A stretch of DNA of 64,000 nt from Setaria digitata (lineage: Eukaryota > Nematoda > Chromadorea > Rhabditida > Setariidae), in assembly GCA_003640385.1 (NCBI GenBank), contig RCAB01000043.1, forward strand, positions 179,340 through 243,339. Reading direction: 5' to 3'. Positions within the stretch are counted from its first letter, which is position 1. Each line of letters begins with the position of its first letter. The notes under the pieces are model-generated. The model was not told the origin of the DNA, searched no databases, and worked only from the letters and a program-made list of their open reading frames with translations. The translations under genes and the position numbers were made by a program. Of this stretch, positions 12,614 to 24,075 are shown in pieces.

Positions 12614-15600
12614 GAAACAACGCTCCGCTCCACACTCAGGATTACTGAGGAATCACCCAGTTTAACTGACTCAGTGTTGATTTGATTTTGGAAAAATATC
12701 CTCATACCCTCTTAGAACTTCATTTTGACGTTGCTAAAGAAGAAAAAACTATTTTTAGACAATTTTAAAACTTCAGAAGTAATTAAGCAATACTTGAAGT
12801 AAGTCTTGTTTTTTCTGCGCCTGGTCCTCACTTCTTCCATTCAATTTGAAAGTTTCAGATTCTCCCCAAATCACAGTAGAATTGGTTGATGAGAGAGGAT
12901 CAACGATTGGAACTAAGCCGTCTGCAGTAAGCATACTTTTCTGAAGCGAAAAAAATATCATAGAAAAAATGACCGAAAAGATTTATGAGTTACGAACATC
13001 AAAAAGATATACAAATGATCCTATCAGACATACAAATGTACTTTTATGGACGAAGTGATACTACTAACAATATTCTCATTTAGTTTTGAGGAAGTGACAT
13101 AACATTCAGCTCGAGGTCGGAAAATTGATGTCACCATATTCAACATTCTTCTCCTAAAAGAGAAGTGATGTAATATGTCCATGAAATAACGATGAATTTG
13201 AAAGAACATTCCAAGAAGTACCATGAATAAAAAAAATAAAAAAGAAAAAAAAAAAACGATACTTCTTTTTATCACTGTTTCCAGGCATGGTCAATATTGG
13301 GATATAAGAAAAATTAACAGCATATCCAGCTAGTGCCATCGTCACTTTCACTTGCTCACCAATTGCTTGAATATACTCATCAGCTTCATCTTCTGTTCTA
13401 AGCAGCACTGCAACGTTATTGAATAAACGCGTTTTCGCTGCCCGCCAAGTGAATAATTCATCTGATTTTAAGCACACTCTGCAAGAGCTACGCCTAATTT
13501 TTCAAAATCAGTATAAAATAATCGATATATCATAATGAATATATCTCTTGTGAAAAGTGAAATCGTCAATCAGATCATGACAACTGAGTTATCCCAACTG
13601 TTTAATGTTTCTGAACAATATATCCAGAGCAAACATAAAATTATTTTATCTAGCAAACCTCAAATGCATCCTTGATGACCCGTTCAACCGTCCACACTCT
13701 AAATCTCTGATTTCATCGAAATTTATATGCCTTATACCAGAGAGTTTTGTATCGTCATCATACGAAGCTGCTATAAGAGTAGTTCTGAAAAAGGAAATTT
13801 TAAAACGCGTTTTAAGGGAAATTAATTAAAGTTTCGAAAACTAACTTTGTCAAGACCACGACGCTGTCAATTTGATCAGTATTATTTGATCCTTCGACCA
13901 ACGCCCATCCACTAACGAGCACCTCTTTCTCAGGAAGAATAAAAAGAATAGCTTCACGGACCAGTCGGCTTATGCTTTCAATTTCTTCTTCTTCCTCCTC
14001 ACCTTCAAATTGCTCACTCTGAGGTTGGCCAGCGTTCAAGAATTTTCCTGAAAAACAAAATGATTTAGAAACCGATGTAAAGCCATCAATATCATGATTG
14101 TCGTCAATGTTTGGCTTCATTACAAGCATCCTAATAAAGAAATTTAGTGCAGTGATTGAGATAACCTAAAACAGCATCAACTGCAAGTTGTCGTTGTGCA
14201 TCTCTCATATGGCATAGATAGTACCGCGAAGCTGAATTATACCCATCTTTAACCATACCCACCAAATTTCGCTGACCACTTCGTGTAACATCCCCTTTTA
14301 AGGCATCTGTCCCAGCATACTGCAAAGGTATAGTAATAAATTAAATAAATAAATAAAAAATAAATAAATAAATAAATGAAAAATAAATAAATACTAAACA
14401 ATAAATAAATAAATGATAAGTAAATAAATAACAAATAAATAAATAATAAATAAATAAATGATAAATAAATAAATAACAAATAAATAAATGATAAATAAAT
14501 AAATGATAAATAAATAAATGATAAATAAATAAATGATAAATAAATAAATGATAAATAAATAAATGATAAATAAATAAATAACAAATAAATAAATAACAAA
14601 TAAATAAATAACAAATAAATAAATAACAAATAAATAAATAATAAATAAATAAATAATAAATAAATAACAAGTAAATAAATAAATAAATTAAATAAATAAA
14701 TAAATAAACAAGTAAATAAATAAACAAATAAATAAATAAAATAAACAAATAAATGAATATATATATTAAAGGTACATATTACGAAGTTAACAATACATTC
14801 TGAACCAATCGAAAATGCCATTTGACTTAGTAACTGACATATGATACGGAGAAAGGCCAGTTCGGTAAAGAGTTACCATATAAAACTAGAGAAATAGAAA
14901 AAAACTGCACCTGCCTCGAAATGGCATCACCATTATCAGCCCACATCGTTTGCAAAGCTTGAATAAGTTCAACTGGAGCATCTGTTTGAGGCCCCACAAT
15001 GCCAAGTTTCTGTGCTTGGATAAGGCATAAAGCTTGTGATATCGCACACTAAAATTTGCAATACAAGAAAATAAGAAACAGGATTACTGCTATAAAACGG
15101 ACAAGAAATAAAGAAAAGCTACTTGGATATGGATGCCTTCCCAAATCTATTTTTACGTCATAAAAAATCAAGTTCTGTGATTCTCACTTCATTGCAAATT
15201 ATTAAGCATCATTTTTTTTCTGGAATATTTCTTCTACGAAAAGAAGAAATATTCGTATGCATTGAAGGAGTGGGATCAGTTACAGTAATAACGATAAGAG
15301 CAACAGAGAGAGTATCTACCTGCACAACGTTTGTTCTATCCAGGCAATCTACACAATTTGTTCGGATAACACCTCGTTGTTGGCGAACTATATCACCAGA
15401 TCTATCAACCCAACAAAAACCTGTGGCAGAAATTTGCTCCGACATTGCTGAGACCAATTCCGCAACCTGAATAGAATGTTCGCATTTTATTCACTGTAAA
15501 AAAAAATAATTTTATTCCACAAATCTTGAGGACAACAAAAAGCAAATTATCCCTAAACTTGTTTTTGATCAAATCTACCTCAAACGAGTGTAGAATGCAG

Positions 15601-18387
15601 AAAAACCACTGACTTTATGAAAACGCAGCCCTCGACAACGAAAATGGAAATCATAGGTGAAATAAGCAATATCCGGTGAATTCATGTGAAGAACATGCTG
15701 CAGAAAACTTTCTGCAAGTTGCATTTCCCTGAAACAGATATATATAATGTCAGCTATATATATATATATATATATATGATTTTAAAATTCATGATTTTAT
15801 ACTCCTTGGTAGGCACCGCTGTTCATGAGAAGATATCGGCCTAAATTTTATGATGAAATATAGCTTTTTTTTTCAGTAAATTTTTAAACTTTTTTTTTTC
15901 AGTAAAGTCAGTAAATTTTTGTTATATATATATGGATATAGATATACATATATATGTAGCTCACATCTTTTTTTTCATGGTTTTAAATAACAAATTAAAA
16001 GTGTAGCTGTTAAATTTTTAATGTAAAGCGACACATGAAACTAAATATTATAACAAAACTCAACAACCTGCCTTCCTCTTTGCTCAACTAAATTAACAAT
16101 TGTAAGAGGTACGCCATAAGTTTCTGTCATTTTCATTATATGTTTGCTGAAAGCTGGGTATGAGTCAGTAAACGTCTTGTTTATCACAAGTGGTGGGCGA
16201 TAACGATACCCACGTTGAGTCCAAAAAACTGGAACAGATCCTCGTATCTAAATCATATCTCATTTTACTACAAATAGTACTTATTTTAAACTCACTGTAT
16301 TCAAGAACAATTTGGTAAAGCGTTTTTCCTATTAAATTTGATGATATCTCGGAAAATGTGCACTTAAGCAGAAATCTGACCTGGATAAAAGAGAGAGAAT
16401 GACCAAAAATTGTTAGCACTACTTCAGTTTCAACGAAATTGGCAACATCACCATCTTCATTGATACCACGTTTTAAATACCGTACACCCGCACAATTTAT
16501 GGAGCGTCTTGATATTAATGTTAGTTTCAAATCTGTTTCAGCCTCTACCGACAGTTCCCTAATGTAAGTCTATATGGTAAAAAAGAAAAAAAATAAGATT
16601 AGAAATATAAAAGTTTTTTAAAATGCATTAACATTTCCTAAACTGTTTTGTAGATGTAAATTAGGAGCGAAAAGTTTTACCAATTCATTCAACAATAAGA
16701 CATTTATGGCGAAAGTGATTTCTACACGTTAATAAAAAGTTATTTTGATTTTTTTCTTGCAATAGTTTTAGAACAGTTTCCTTCCTCCAGCAAAATTTCT
16801 TGATTTGCTGAAAATATCCAGTTACTTTTGTGTGAAAACAAAATATTGAAAATTAGGAATAGACCTCTGGGCGACGAATCCTTGACAAACTGGAATGATC
16901 CACTTTTCTGTTCCTGGGTGAGGAAAACCATTACCGTCAAACAGATCAGAAAGCAATTCATAGTTCCAAAAGAACCATTTGTTGGTAGATTTCGTTGAAA
17001 AATTACTATAACACACATAAAAATTAAGGTCAAATTCACTCTCAGTAGCAGATTTTATTACATATTGGAAATAAGAAAATTATAATATATCATTGTCTGT
17101 CAGAAGCAACTGGAAAGCAAATGGATAAAAGGATAAAACTTGAAATGTGAAAAGAAAAGTCTTATACCTTTGGATGCTCAATGTGATATCTCTTTTGAAA
17201 CAAATGTAGAAATCACCACCATTAAAAAGCCGTAGAATTTCATCGATCAATCGAACAGAACTCCCTTTCCCAGTAACAAAATGGATTACTTTCTTCTGTG
17301 ACATTTTTATTTTATCTAATTTCGACGGAGACATGAGCATCTGCAAAGAATTTACACTGCTCTAACATCAAAACTCAAAATTAATCACGTAATTTGATTA
17401 CAAAAACATCCAAAAAACATTAGCTCAACTACAGCTAACACAAACATAAATGCAGCATTAAGCCTTCAGTCACTAAAACAAAATGAAAAGCAGTTTACCT
17501 TACAAGGTAGACTATCTTTCTCAACAGGAATAGCAATAACTCGGTCAATGTGGCTGATTGCATCCTAAAACAAATACATATTTAGTATTCGCCTAACTAG
17601 TAAAGGGAGGGGGGCTAAATGAGGACTTTTTTTATTAATCTTTCACTTTGAAACAAACATGCAAAGCTTGCAAAATGCGTGGGAAAATCCTGTAAAAACG
17701 AACTCTATAATTTGAAACTCACGTTTGTGGAAGGATATGTGGCTACCGGTGTGCACTGGATAGCAACCAACAAATAACACTCGTTCCCTACCAAAACTTT
17801 TCCGATAAAAGCAACGAATTCACCTAATTCAGTAGCATCCTCAAAAGATTCTGGAAAAAATTTACTTTAGAGCAATCGCTATGCTACTCTTAAATACATT
17901 TTTGGAGGAAAATAACGTCCATAGAATGAATTTAGAAAGTAGAGTTAAAACTTCTGAATTCAAAGATATAGGCAGACAGCTGGGAGCTGTCCCAATGCGC
18001 CAGAGAGAAGGGGCAAATATTTATAGTGTCATCTCAATTGTACGTAATATTCACAGGTTGAATAAGAGGAATGGAAGACTTATTTCATGAATCCTTGTGA
18101 AAAACGGTGGTATCTGTTATGTGACCACCTGAACAATGAATGAAATTTGAGAATAACAAACACCAGAGCAATTAATTAGTTGGCAGATGCTCTTTTCTTC
18201 AATATAAAAGCACCGCGCAGTTCTGCAATGGATGATTATGCGCTGTGAAGTATTGTTCATTTAAGACTTGGCATCTTCTTATACCTTCGACAGGGCAAAC
18301 TGACAGTTTCGTCGTTGATTTGCAACATTTTAGGACATCATTTCCTTCTGTCAAGTAAAGATTACTCGTTGTACCGAATAATTTCAT
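12211..18387 (-). CDS. inpp5f: SAC2/INPP5F-type phosphoinositide 4-phosphatase
   Basis: Sac-domain lipid phosphatase; INPP5F dephosphorylates PI4P on early endosomes. The start at 18387 ([16 protein letters not shown]) matches the family N-terminus. Sac landmarks follow: [70 protein letters not shown] and [13 protein letters not shown]. The CX5R(T/S) catalytic loop [15 protein letters not shown] is in exon 15320-15466, then [21 protein letters not shown] hSac2-like region ([27 protein letters not shown]) and a short tail ending in SKSRIILL follow. Exons: 18285-18387, 17723-17850, 17499-17564, 17168-17340, 16865-17005, 16381-16558, 16060-16247, 15614-15728, 15320-15466, 14911-15048, 14166-14319, 13846-14047, 13659-13784, 13263-13478, 12794-12935 (or 12940) and 12211-12435. 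Phases agree except for some doubt at 13263/12935. About 815 residues; shorter than the human protein (over 1100) because the C-terminal tail is reduced. Confidence 0.93.
12564..12610. repeat. (CA)n microsatellite
   Basis: About 46 bp of uninterrupted CA/TG dinucleotides inside the last SAC2 intron. On the minus strand it reads GTGTGT directly after an open stretch (12611-12700), so many GT donors are available there. Confidence 0.95.
14337..14760. repeat. TAAA-based minisatellite, about 420 bp
   Basis: A long array of TAAA tetramers with a higher-order unit of about 19-20 bp (TAAATAAATAAATGATAAA-like, alternating with AACAAA and AATAAA variants). It lies in the SAC2 intron between exons 14911-15048 and 14166-14319. 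Open frames of up to 190 codons on the minus strand (FIYL repeats) are by-products of the repeat. Confidence 0.97.
15748..15960. repeat. AT-dinucleotide and T-tract low-complexity stretch
   Basis: Includes a (TA)n run near 15750-15778, two near-copies of a T-run followed by CAGTAAA around 15866-15906, and a second TA-rich run near 15921-15955. All are inside a SAC2 intron upstream of exon 15614-15728. Confidence 0.8.
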
Positions 18388-18524
18388 TTTAATCCATGGA
18401 TTAATTATCAAGGAATCGATTAACTAATCATTTCCTAAAATAAATGTTAATAACTTATTAACCACTCATACAAATACTAGAGCTAAATATTCTGAAATCT
18501 TTGGGGATCAGAACTGTTGCCAAA

Positions 18525-19059
18525 TCAAGTCAGGTAATCATTACTGCATTCATGCAGTAATAAGAGGATATGTTTAAGGAATTCAGCGAATGTACTGATC
18601 AGAAATTTGTAACTTTCACAGCCACTATAAGGTAACTGAACATTGCACATTAAAACTTGCCAGTTCTTTTCAATGTTTCTGGAATACAATACAAGAATGG
18701 TTACTAAATGGAGTGAAGTGGGAGTGAGGAGAAGCGAAACGAACGAAGGCAATGGTTTTATTGACAACAGGCCTTCAGTTCACTTTAACTTACAGATTAA
18801 TATCTTCCCAAGTCTCGAATTTTCCAATTTTACAACTTCCTTTACCGCCGACATGAAACCCAACCCAATACCATCCCTTCTGAAACCTTGCCAGATGAAG
18901 TTGTCCAAGCAATATGTCGCGACTCGGAAACAAGCCGATAGTTGACGTTTGAGCGATATTACTGGGCGCATCCGTTGCTAGAAAATCCTTGGATACGGAG
19001 GCAACCTCATGTTGACTACTTTGGCTTTGGGATGGGACACACAAGTGGCCATGGTGCAC
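18525..19059 (-). CDS. Candidate exon pair of unknown gene between RPP38 and SAC2
   Basis: A minus-strand open frame (about 18790-19059) reads, in part, LLGQLHLARFQKGWYWVGFH and GKGSCKIGKFETWEDIN, and ends in a good donor (GTAAGT). A matching acceptor near 18675 continues in phase (NIEKNWQVLMCNVQLPYSG, then FLKHILLLLHECSNDYLT) to a TGA at 18525-18527, 137 bp before the SAC2 start. There is no ATG in frame in the first part, so an upstream exon would be needed, yet RPP38 ends at 19113 and a likely poly(A) signal lies at 19070-19075. A competing open frame exists in the same block. I recognise no family. Confidence 0.35.
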
Positions 19060-19069
19060 AGATACTTGT

Positions 19070-19075
19070 TTTATT
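19070..19075 (-). terminator. Possible poly(A) signal of RPP38
   Basis: An AATAAA hexamer on the minus strand about 38 bases after the RPP38 stop codon, at a usual distance for a nematode cleavage signal. Confidence 0.4.
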
Positions 19076-19112
19076 CATTCTTTACTTGAAAAAAGATAAC
19101 GGTAAATAGTGT

Positions 19113-20750
19113 TCATTTCTTCCTTCTCCTCTTCTTCCCAGTTGGAGTTTGCAGTTCAGTTGCTGCGACAGTCAGAGTTGATTTCTGCTGAAAGTTAACC
19201 ATGAACAGAACAAAACACATCATCATTCAGATTCAAGATCGTTGCTTCAACACAGTCACCTTCTCCGAGAAAACATAAGGGAGGTATCATAAAAACTGAC
19301 AGAGGAATGTATCAGTCGCTACAGAACTCCGTCAGCATTTCCCATTCCAAACTACTCACGATGGAGATTCAATTCAAAAATTTTCTTTTCCTTTTACACA
19401 GCTCGTCTCCCGGTAACTGGAATAAGTCTACATAGCCACGGAATTTTGTGTGCGAAACATAGCACACGTAGAGAGAGGACGTGTAGATAAATGAAAGACT
19501 TACTTTATTTGAGATGCTAACACTCGTAAATGTGTGTGCTGCTAGATCAGACAATTCCTTCGTAGCGGGTGTATTCATCAGTGCCACAGCTCCCACCATT
19601 GGCATATTGAGGGTTCTTGAAAGTGCAGAGTTTAAGCCAGAAATCGCATAGACTTTTGTATTCTGCAAGCTGAAAATTATGAAACGATGAGCAGGGCCGC
19701 AAAAATAGATGTATCCAAATAGTGATCTAAGAAATGCACTTGTTTTTGGAGACAGTATTTTCCTCCTAGATATTCATGACGGAATGAAGACTAAGCAATA
19801 CTACTAAATCTCAATATTTTCAAGAAATTACAAATCATAAGGCATTACAAAAAGTATATGTATAACAGTAGGTAACAAGTTGTTAAGAAACTTGTAGTAA
19901 AAAAAAAAAAAAATGAAAGAACTTTGAAAGTACTTTGCTGGAAGTTAGAATTAGAATCCCGACCAGAGGAAATGAGGCTTAGAGTCAAAACGAAGAAAAG
20001 TGAAAGCAAGCCAAGAAACCGATGGTTTGAAGTTGGTAATTTAAACTAAATAATGTAATTTTATTACCTAGTGGCATACAGCCCTAACGTAGTCATAACA
20101 GATGATGGCTTGATTGTGCCTGTATCGAAAAATACTGCTGACAACACATTCTTTCTCATATTACGTAATACCGAACGCATCCCAATCAGCGCAAATGAAG
20201 ACTAAAGCTCAAACATACAGTTCATAACTGGCAGTGAAGTTACAAAATCTATACATAGAATCCAAGGAAATAAGTTTTGTTATGTAATAAATTTTCAATT
20301 AATAAATGAAAACAAGTTGATACATCAGAGTATGCAGATGCAAAGTTTGAACCTGAATTGGAATAGGAAGAGATGGACAAATATGTGGTCATTCATTCTT
20401 TTAAAGGTCTAATGTGTACTATCTCATCCCCAGATTCAATTTTGTTGATTTTTTCATATTTCATGAAATTATAAAACAGAAAACCAAAGTCAAATGTGGG
20501 AAGAAATGTAAGACACCTTTCGATCAGCTTCTGAATTCGCTTTCATATTATCGGAACCTTCGTCTTCTCTAGAGGTGCATTCACTGCTTACTCCTTGATG
20601 GGAGCCTTTTCCCAGTCGTTTAAAACCTTTTTCCACAAGGAAATTTGCCAGATTATCCACGAAACTGCTTGACATCTCTTGAGATTCAATGTGCCAATCA
20701 AATTTTAGCTTGCATTTCAAGTACGGCCTACTGGTCCTACTTTTTCTCAT
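19113..20750 (-). CDS. rpp38: RPP38-like RNase P/RNase MRP protein subunit (L7Ae family)
   Basis: RPP38 is an L7Ae-type RNA-binding subunit of the nuclear ribonucleases that process pre-tRNA (RNase P) and pre-rRNA (RNase MRP). Four exons join in phase: 20517-20750, 20068-20201, 19504-19669 and 19113-19187, giving about 202 residues. The N-terminus (MRKSRTSRPYLKCKLKFDWH, then SSSFVDNLANFLVEKGFKRL) aligns by eye with the RPP38 lead region. The centre (LIGMRSVLRN, GTIKPSSVMTTLGLYAT, YAISGLNSALSRTLNMPMVG) follows the L7Ae fold pattern, and the tail is basic (GKKRRRKK). An in-frame TAG nine bases before the ATG fixes the start. It is shorter than human RPP38 (about 283). Identification rests on weak overall similarity; another L7Ae-family nucleolar protein is possible. 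Confidence 0.7.
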
Positions 20751-20768
20751 GCTTTGCTAAAAATTGGA
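20751..20768 (-). promoter_or_regulatory. Probable trans-splice acceptor of RPP38
   Basis: The minus strand has a pyrimidine-rich acceptor (CCAATTTTTAG) ending six bases before the RPP38 ATG, preceded by no recognised coding exon. This fits SL addition to an internal operon message; a spliced 5' untranslated exon is the alternative. Confidence 0.4.
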
Positions 20769-21742
20769 AAGTAGCGGATAAAGTCCCCTCAGTTGACCTT
20801 CTCAGGCCAAATATTCCTAAAGATCTTTGTGCCGACTTACAACCAAGACAAACTAACTACAGATTTTAGGACTGAGAAATGCCTCAATTAGTTAAAACGC
20901 AAATGAAGCACTATCCGCCTACAGAACTATAATTAAGCTGAAAATACTAGAAATACTACAAATGAAGATCAGCGACCGAAAAAAAAAGAAAAAAAAAAAC
21001 TGGCAAAAGATTGAGCCAATACCAATTTTGACATACACTAATTATCAACCGAAACTTCAATTTCAAAAAAGTTATCTGGTGCTAATCAAACAGATGACAA
21101 ATGTAACAATCTTAAATAAATAAAGATTTATTTATAAACCGAAATTGTGACTGCGAAGAACGACATTTTCCTGATAAAATGAACAATGTATCAAGTACAC
21201 AAGAACAATATACCACAAAGTTAATATTTACATGATGCATTATCAAGAAATCACACAGATCTGCATTCAAAAATGGAGTAAATCAAAGACTTTATTAAAT
21301 GAAATGAAAATAAGGAGCATCTGGAAGCTATTCAAAAAATTTATTACCTACACCTATCAATCAATTTATAACAAAAAAAAAAAAAAAGAAAAAAAAAAGA
21401 TCTAACTACAAAAAGGAAATCTTTGTAACAAATAAAACATCAGTGTTATTGAATGAAATTCGGATTCCTTCTAAGATAGATGAAAATTTATAAATTTTAA
21501 TCTGGTTAAAAACTTCATATATTTCAAAAAAAATTTTTTTTCCTCTTTTAAGGAATTCCCAAACCTAAGCGAAAATACAGTAAAAGTTTTTTACGCCGTT
21601 CACTGCTCACTGATCTTTTTGTCAGAGCAAATAATAACTGGATACATCAAAAGTGGCGTTTTCTTTTTTTTTTAAAGGAATGTGATTTTTTAAACTACCA
21701 AAACATTTTATATTTTAAGTTCCCAAATATAAAATTTGCGTA
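20769..21742. other. Intergenic between UBL7 stop and RPP38 start
   Basis: AT-rich, with several A-runs (around 20980 and 21370) and no exon-like stretch. Confidence 0.5.
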
Positions 21743-23701
21743 TTAACTATCTGTGGCATCTCCCAAATCCATAACAGATTCCCGTAAGGCAATCAGCAAT
21801 TCTAGAGCTTGTTCAACATTTCCATTGGTTTCTTCAAGAATTCGCCTGTTCTCTTCAGTATTTGCAAAGCCAAAATCAGCTAACTGGGACATTTGAAAAG
21901 CATACTGTGTAGAGCCAGATGCTGAAACTGCACTATGCAAATGATGCGAATTTCGCGACGAAGATGTTGTAGATGACGAGAATCCCTGGTTGATTCCGCC
22001 CCCTCCCATATTTCCCATTGCTTGTGCCACTGCCTAAAAGTGAAGTCATAAGGCAGAGAATTCTAAAATCCTTTAAAGAAATTAATTAAACTTTGAATGA
22101 ATTATGCTTTTCATATTTGAAAATATCACAAGCAGAACATGAAACCTTCTTAAATAATTTCTAATGAGTAAAAGGAGTAAATTTTTAAACTAAATACGAG
22201 CATCTTATTATATTCTTATTACTCGTCAGAGGTCAAGCTGAAATACTTAAAAGTAAATCTGATAGGGAACTACATAAATCAGAAAAATAGATGAAACTAT
22301 TTAGAAGTCAGGGATATATCAACATGAAGCAGGTTAATTACAGTCTAAAAGAAAATTATCTTTCTAGCTCTTCATATTTATCTCGCAGTCAACTTATAGT
22401 ATCAACAGTTGGATGTGCGATACGTCTGTACTCACATGCATAAATACTGCATGTTTCATAACTAAACCACATAATAATGACACCTTTACCTGAAAAAAAA
22501 AAACTATACCTCTTGCAACATTTGTGGAGTTACGATGGGTGTATAACCGCTCTGTCCAGAAGCTGGAGTAGGATTGTCTGATATCGAAGCACTCGAGCCG
22601 GAATGGGACATTTTTGGTGGTACATTAATACCACGTAACCAATGATGTACCACATCTACTAGTAGCTGAAAAAAAAAAAAAAAAAAAAAAAAAACTTCGG
22701 GCCCTTTATTTATTCACGGTGTTTAAAAGTGTGTGCATGCAGAATTAAAAATATTTAACACATAATAAACGCACTTTGCTATATTCAAATACTTCCAGTA
22801 TTTTCTGTCAGTGAAAATGGAAATACCGGGTGGTCTTGAAGAAAAGCTTCTTCCTTATTTTGTTTTCCCATGACCATGGCGCCCGATAGAATGAAATCCT
22901 TAGCCACTATTAGTGCCACTCGGTCTTTTTTGAGAAGTGGGAATTCTTTTAAAAGATCTTCCATGAAAGTTTCTTTGCTCATTTCATCGATTACCTGTAA
23001 ACAGAAACTTTTCTGCAATATTAAATATGATGCAACATTTCTTTTTAATTTGTTTAAAGATAAAATAACATATCATATTTTTAAGGCAAGTTAAGTATAA
23101 GTATGTAAAGAATCGAAAATTTCTGTCTGGTATATGAAAGAAATTTACTCGAATCAAGATTTTGAACACACCATTAGCTTCAAAATTTAAGAAAGCTTAT
23201 CAAACAGAAAATTAACGCATAAAACAAACATATTTGGAACAAAAAACTGAGCAAAAATGTACCTTTTCGCGACTGCGTTTAGAGGCTCGTAAAAATTGAA
23301 ATTTTTCCCTACATTCCTGCAATTTTCTGCTATCCAGTTGTAACTTTGGCATAGATACTGGTTTAGAACGGATCATAACATGCAGTGTATGCTGATCTTT
23401 CAGATCTCTTACATCACATAATTTAGTGTCTTCTGCCAATACTCTTCCAAGAAATATCAAATCTATAAAGAATTTGGAACATTTGTATATTTTAATTCCT
23501 TCCACTGAAACGAACACGAAGAGTTCAATTCTACAAAAGCTCAGCCTTTAATCAAAATAATCCCACTAAAAACATACTGGATTTTGCGCGTTGTTCCGGA
23601 TCACTCACAAACTCATCTAATATTTCTTTTACATATTTCTCAATACTGAATGAACGCCATGTAAAATCATTCCCGGATGCAAGAAACCAAACATTCACCA
23701 T
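21743..23701 (-). CDS. ubl7: UBL7-like protein with N-terminal ubiquitin-like and C-terminal UBA domains
   Basis: UBL-UBA proteins generally bridge ubiquitylated cargo and the proteasome. Five exons join in phase: 23578-23701, 23263-23462, 22827-22994, 22510-22665 and 21743-22033, giving about 312 residues (human UBL7 is 380). The N-terminus (MVNVWFLASGNDFTWRSF, IEKYVKEILDEFV, LIFLGRVLAEDTKLCDVRDL) follows the ubiquitin-like pattern, including the I-F-x-G-R-x-L element. The middle (DHP, then LLVDVVHHWLRGINVPP) and the linker (DNPTPASGQSGYTPIVTPQM) match UBL7 order. A Gly/Ser/His-rich stretch (NMGGGGINQGFSSS) precedes the UBA (MSQLADFGFANTEENRRILE, then NGNVEQALELLI). The start is the first ATG after an acceptor at 23721. 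It lies 374 bp downstream of the CCDC124 stop, an operon-like distance. Confidence 0.85.
22669..22694. repeat. 26-A homopolymer forming an unusually long polypyrimidine tract
   Basis: Read on the minus strand this is an uninterrupted T-run ending in the CAG acceptor of UBL7 exon 22510-22665. The length is probably imprecise in the assembly. Confidence 0.9.
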
Positions 23702-23735
23702 TGTGAAACGAGATCCAAATCTGAATTAACATATA
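23702..23735 (-). promoter_or_regulatory. Possible trans-splice acceptor of UBL7
   Basis: A 3' acceptor (GTTAATTCAG on the minus strand) ends at 23721, 19 bases before the UBL7 ATG, with CCDC124 ending 374 bp upstream. This fits SL addition in a polycistronic unit. Confidence 0.4.
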
Positions 23736-24075
23736 ACATATTTTCATATGCACGACAACTTTTCACGATGAGAACTGAGAGTTTTGAAGATATTAAGGAA
23801 ATTTTTTGCAGCTGTATGATATCATACTGTTACTGCACCACAACCTTCTTCCATTTCATTTTTATTTCCTTGTGCCTTACTTTTATTAAAAATTCCATAA
23901 TATAAAAGAGAACTAAAATACAAGTCTTTTCTCCAGTAAACGAGATTCGACACTATTAGCTAGCTTTAATGTCCTGGAATAGGGTAAATATGTAGTATGG
24001 ACAGTAAGCTATTAAGAAAAGAAATAATTTACATATGTTAGAAAAAATTTATCATGTAACAATACATATTACAAA

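Noticed and set aside
14249..14821. Long minus-strand open frames (190 and 135 codons) of FIYL/LFI repeats
   Set aside because: They are translations of the TAAA minisatellite inside a SAC2 intron.
15123..15470. 115-codon plus-strand open frame
   Set aside because: It is antisense to the SAC2 catalytic exon, whose minus-strand reading carries the CX5RT loop.
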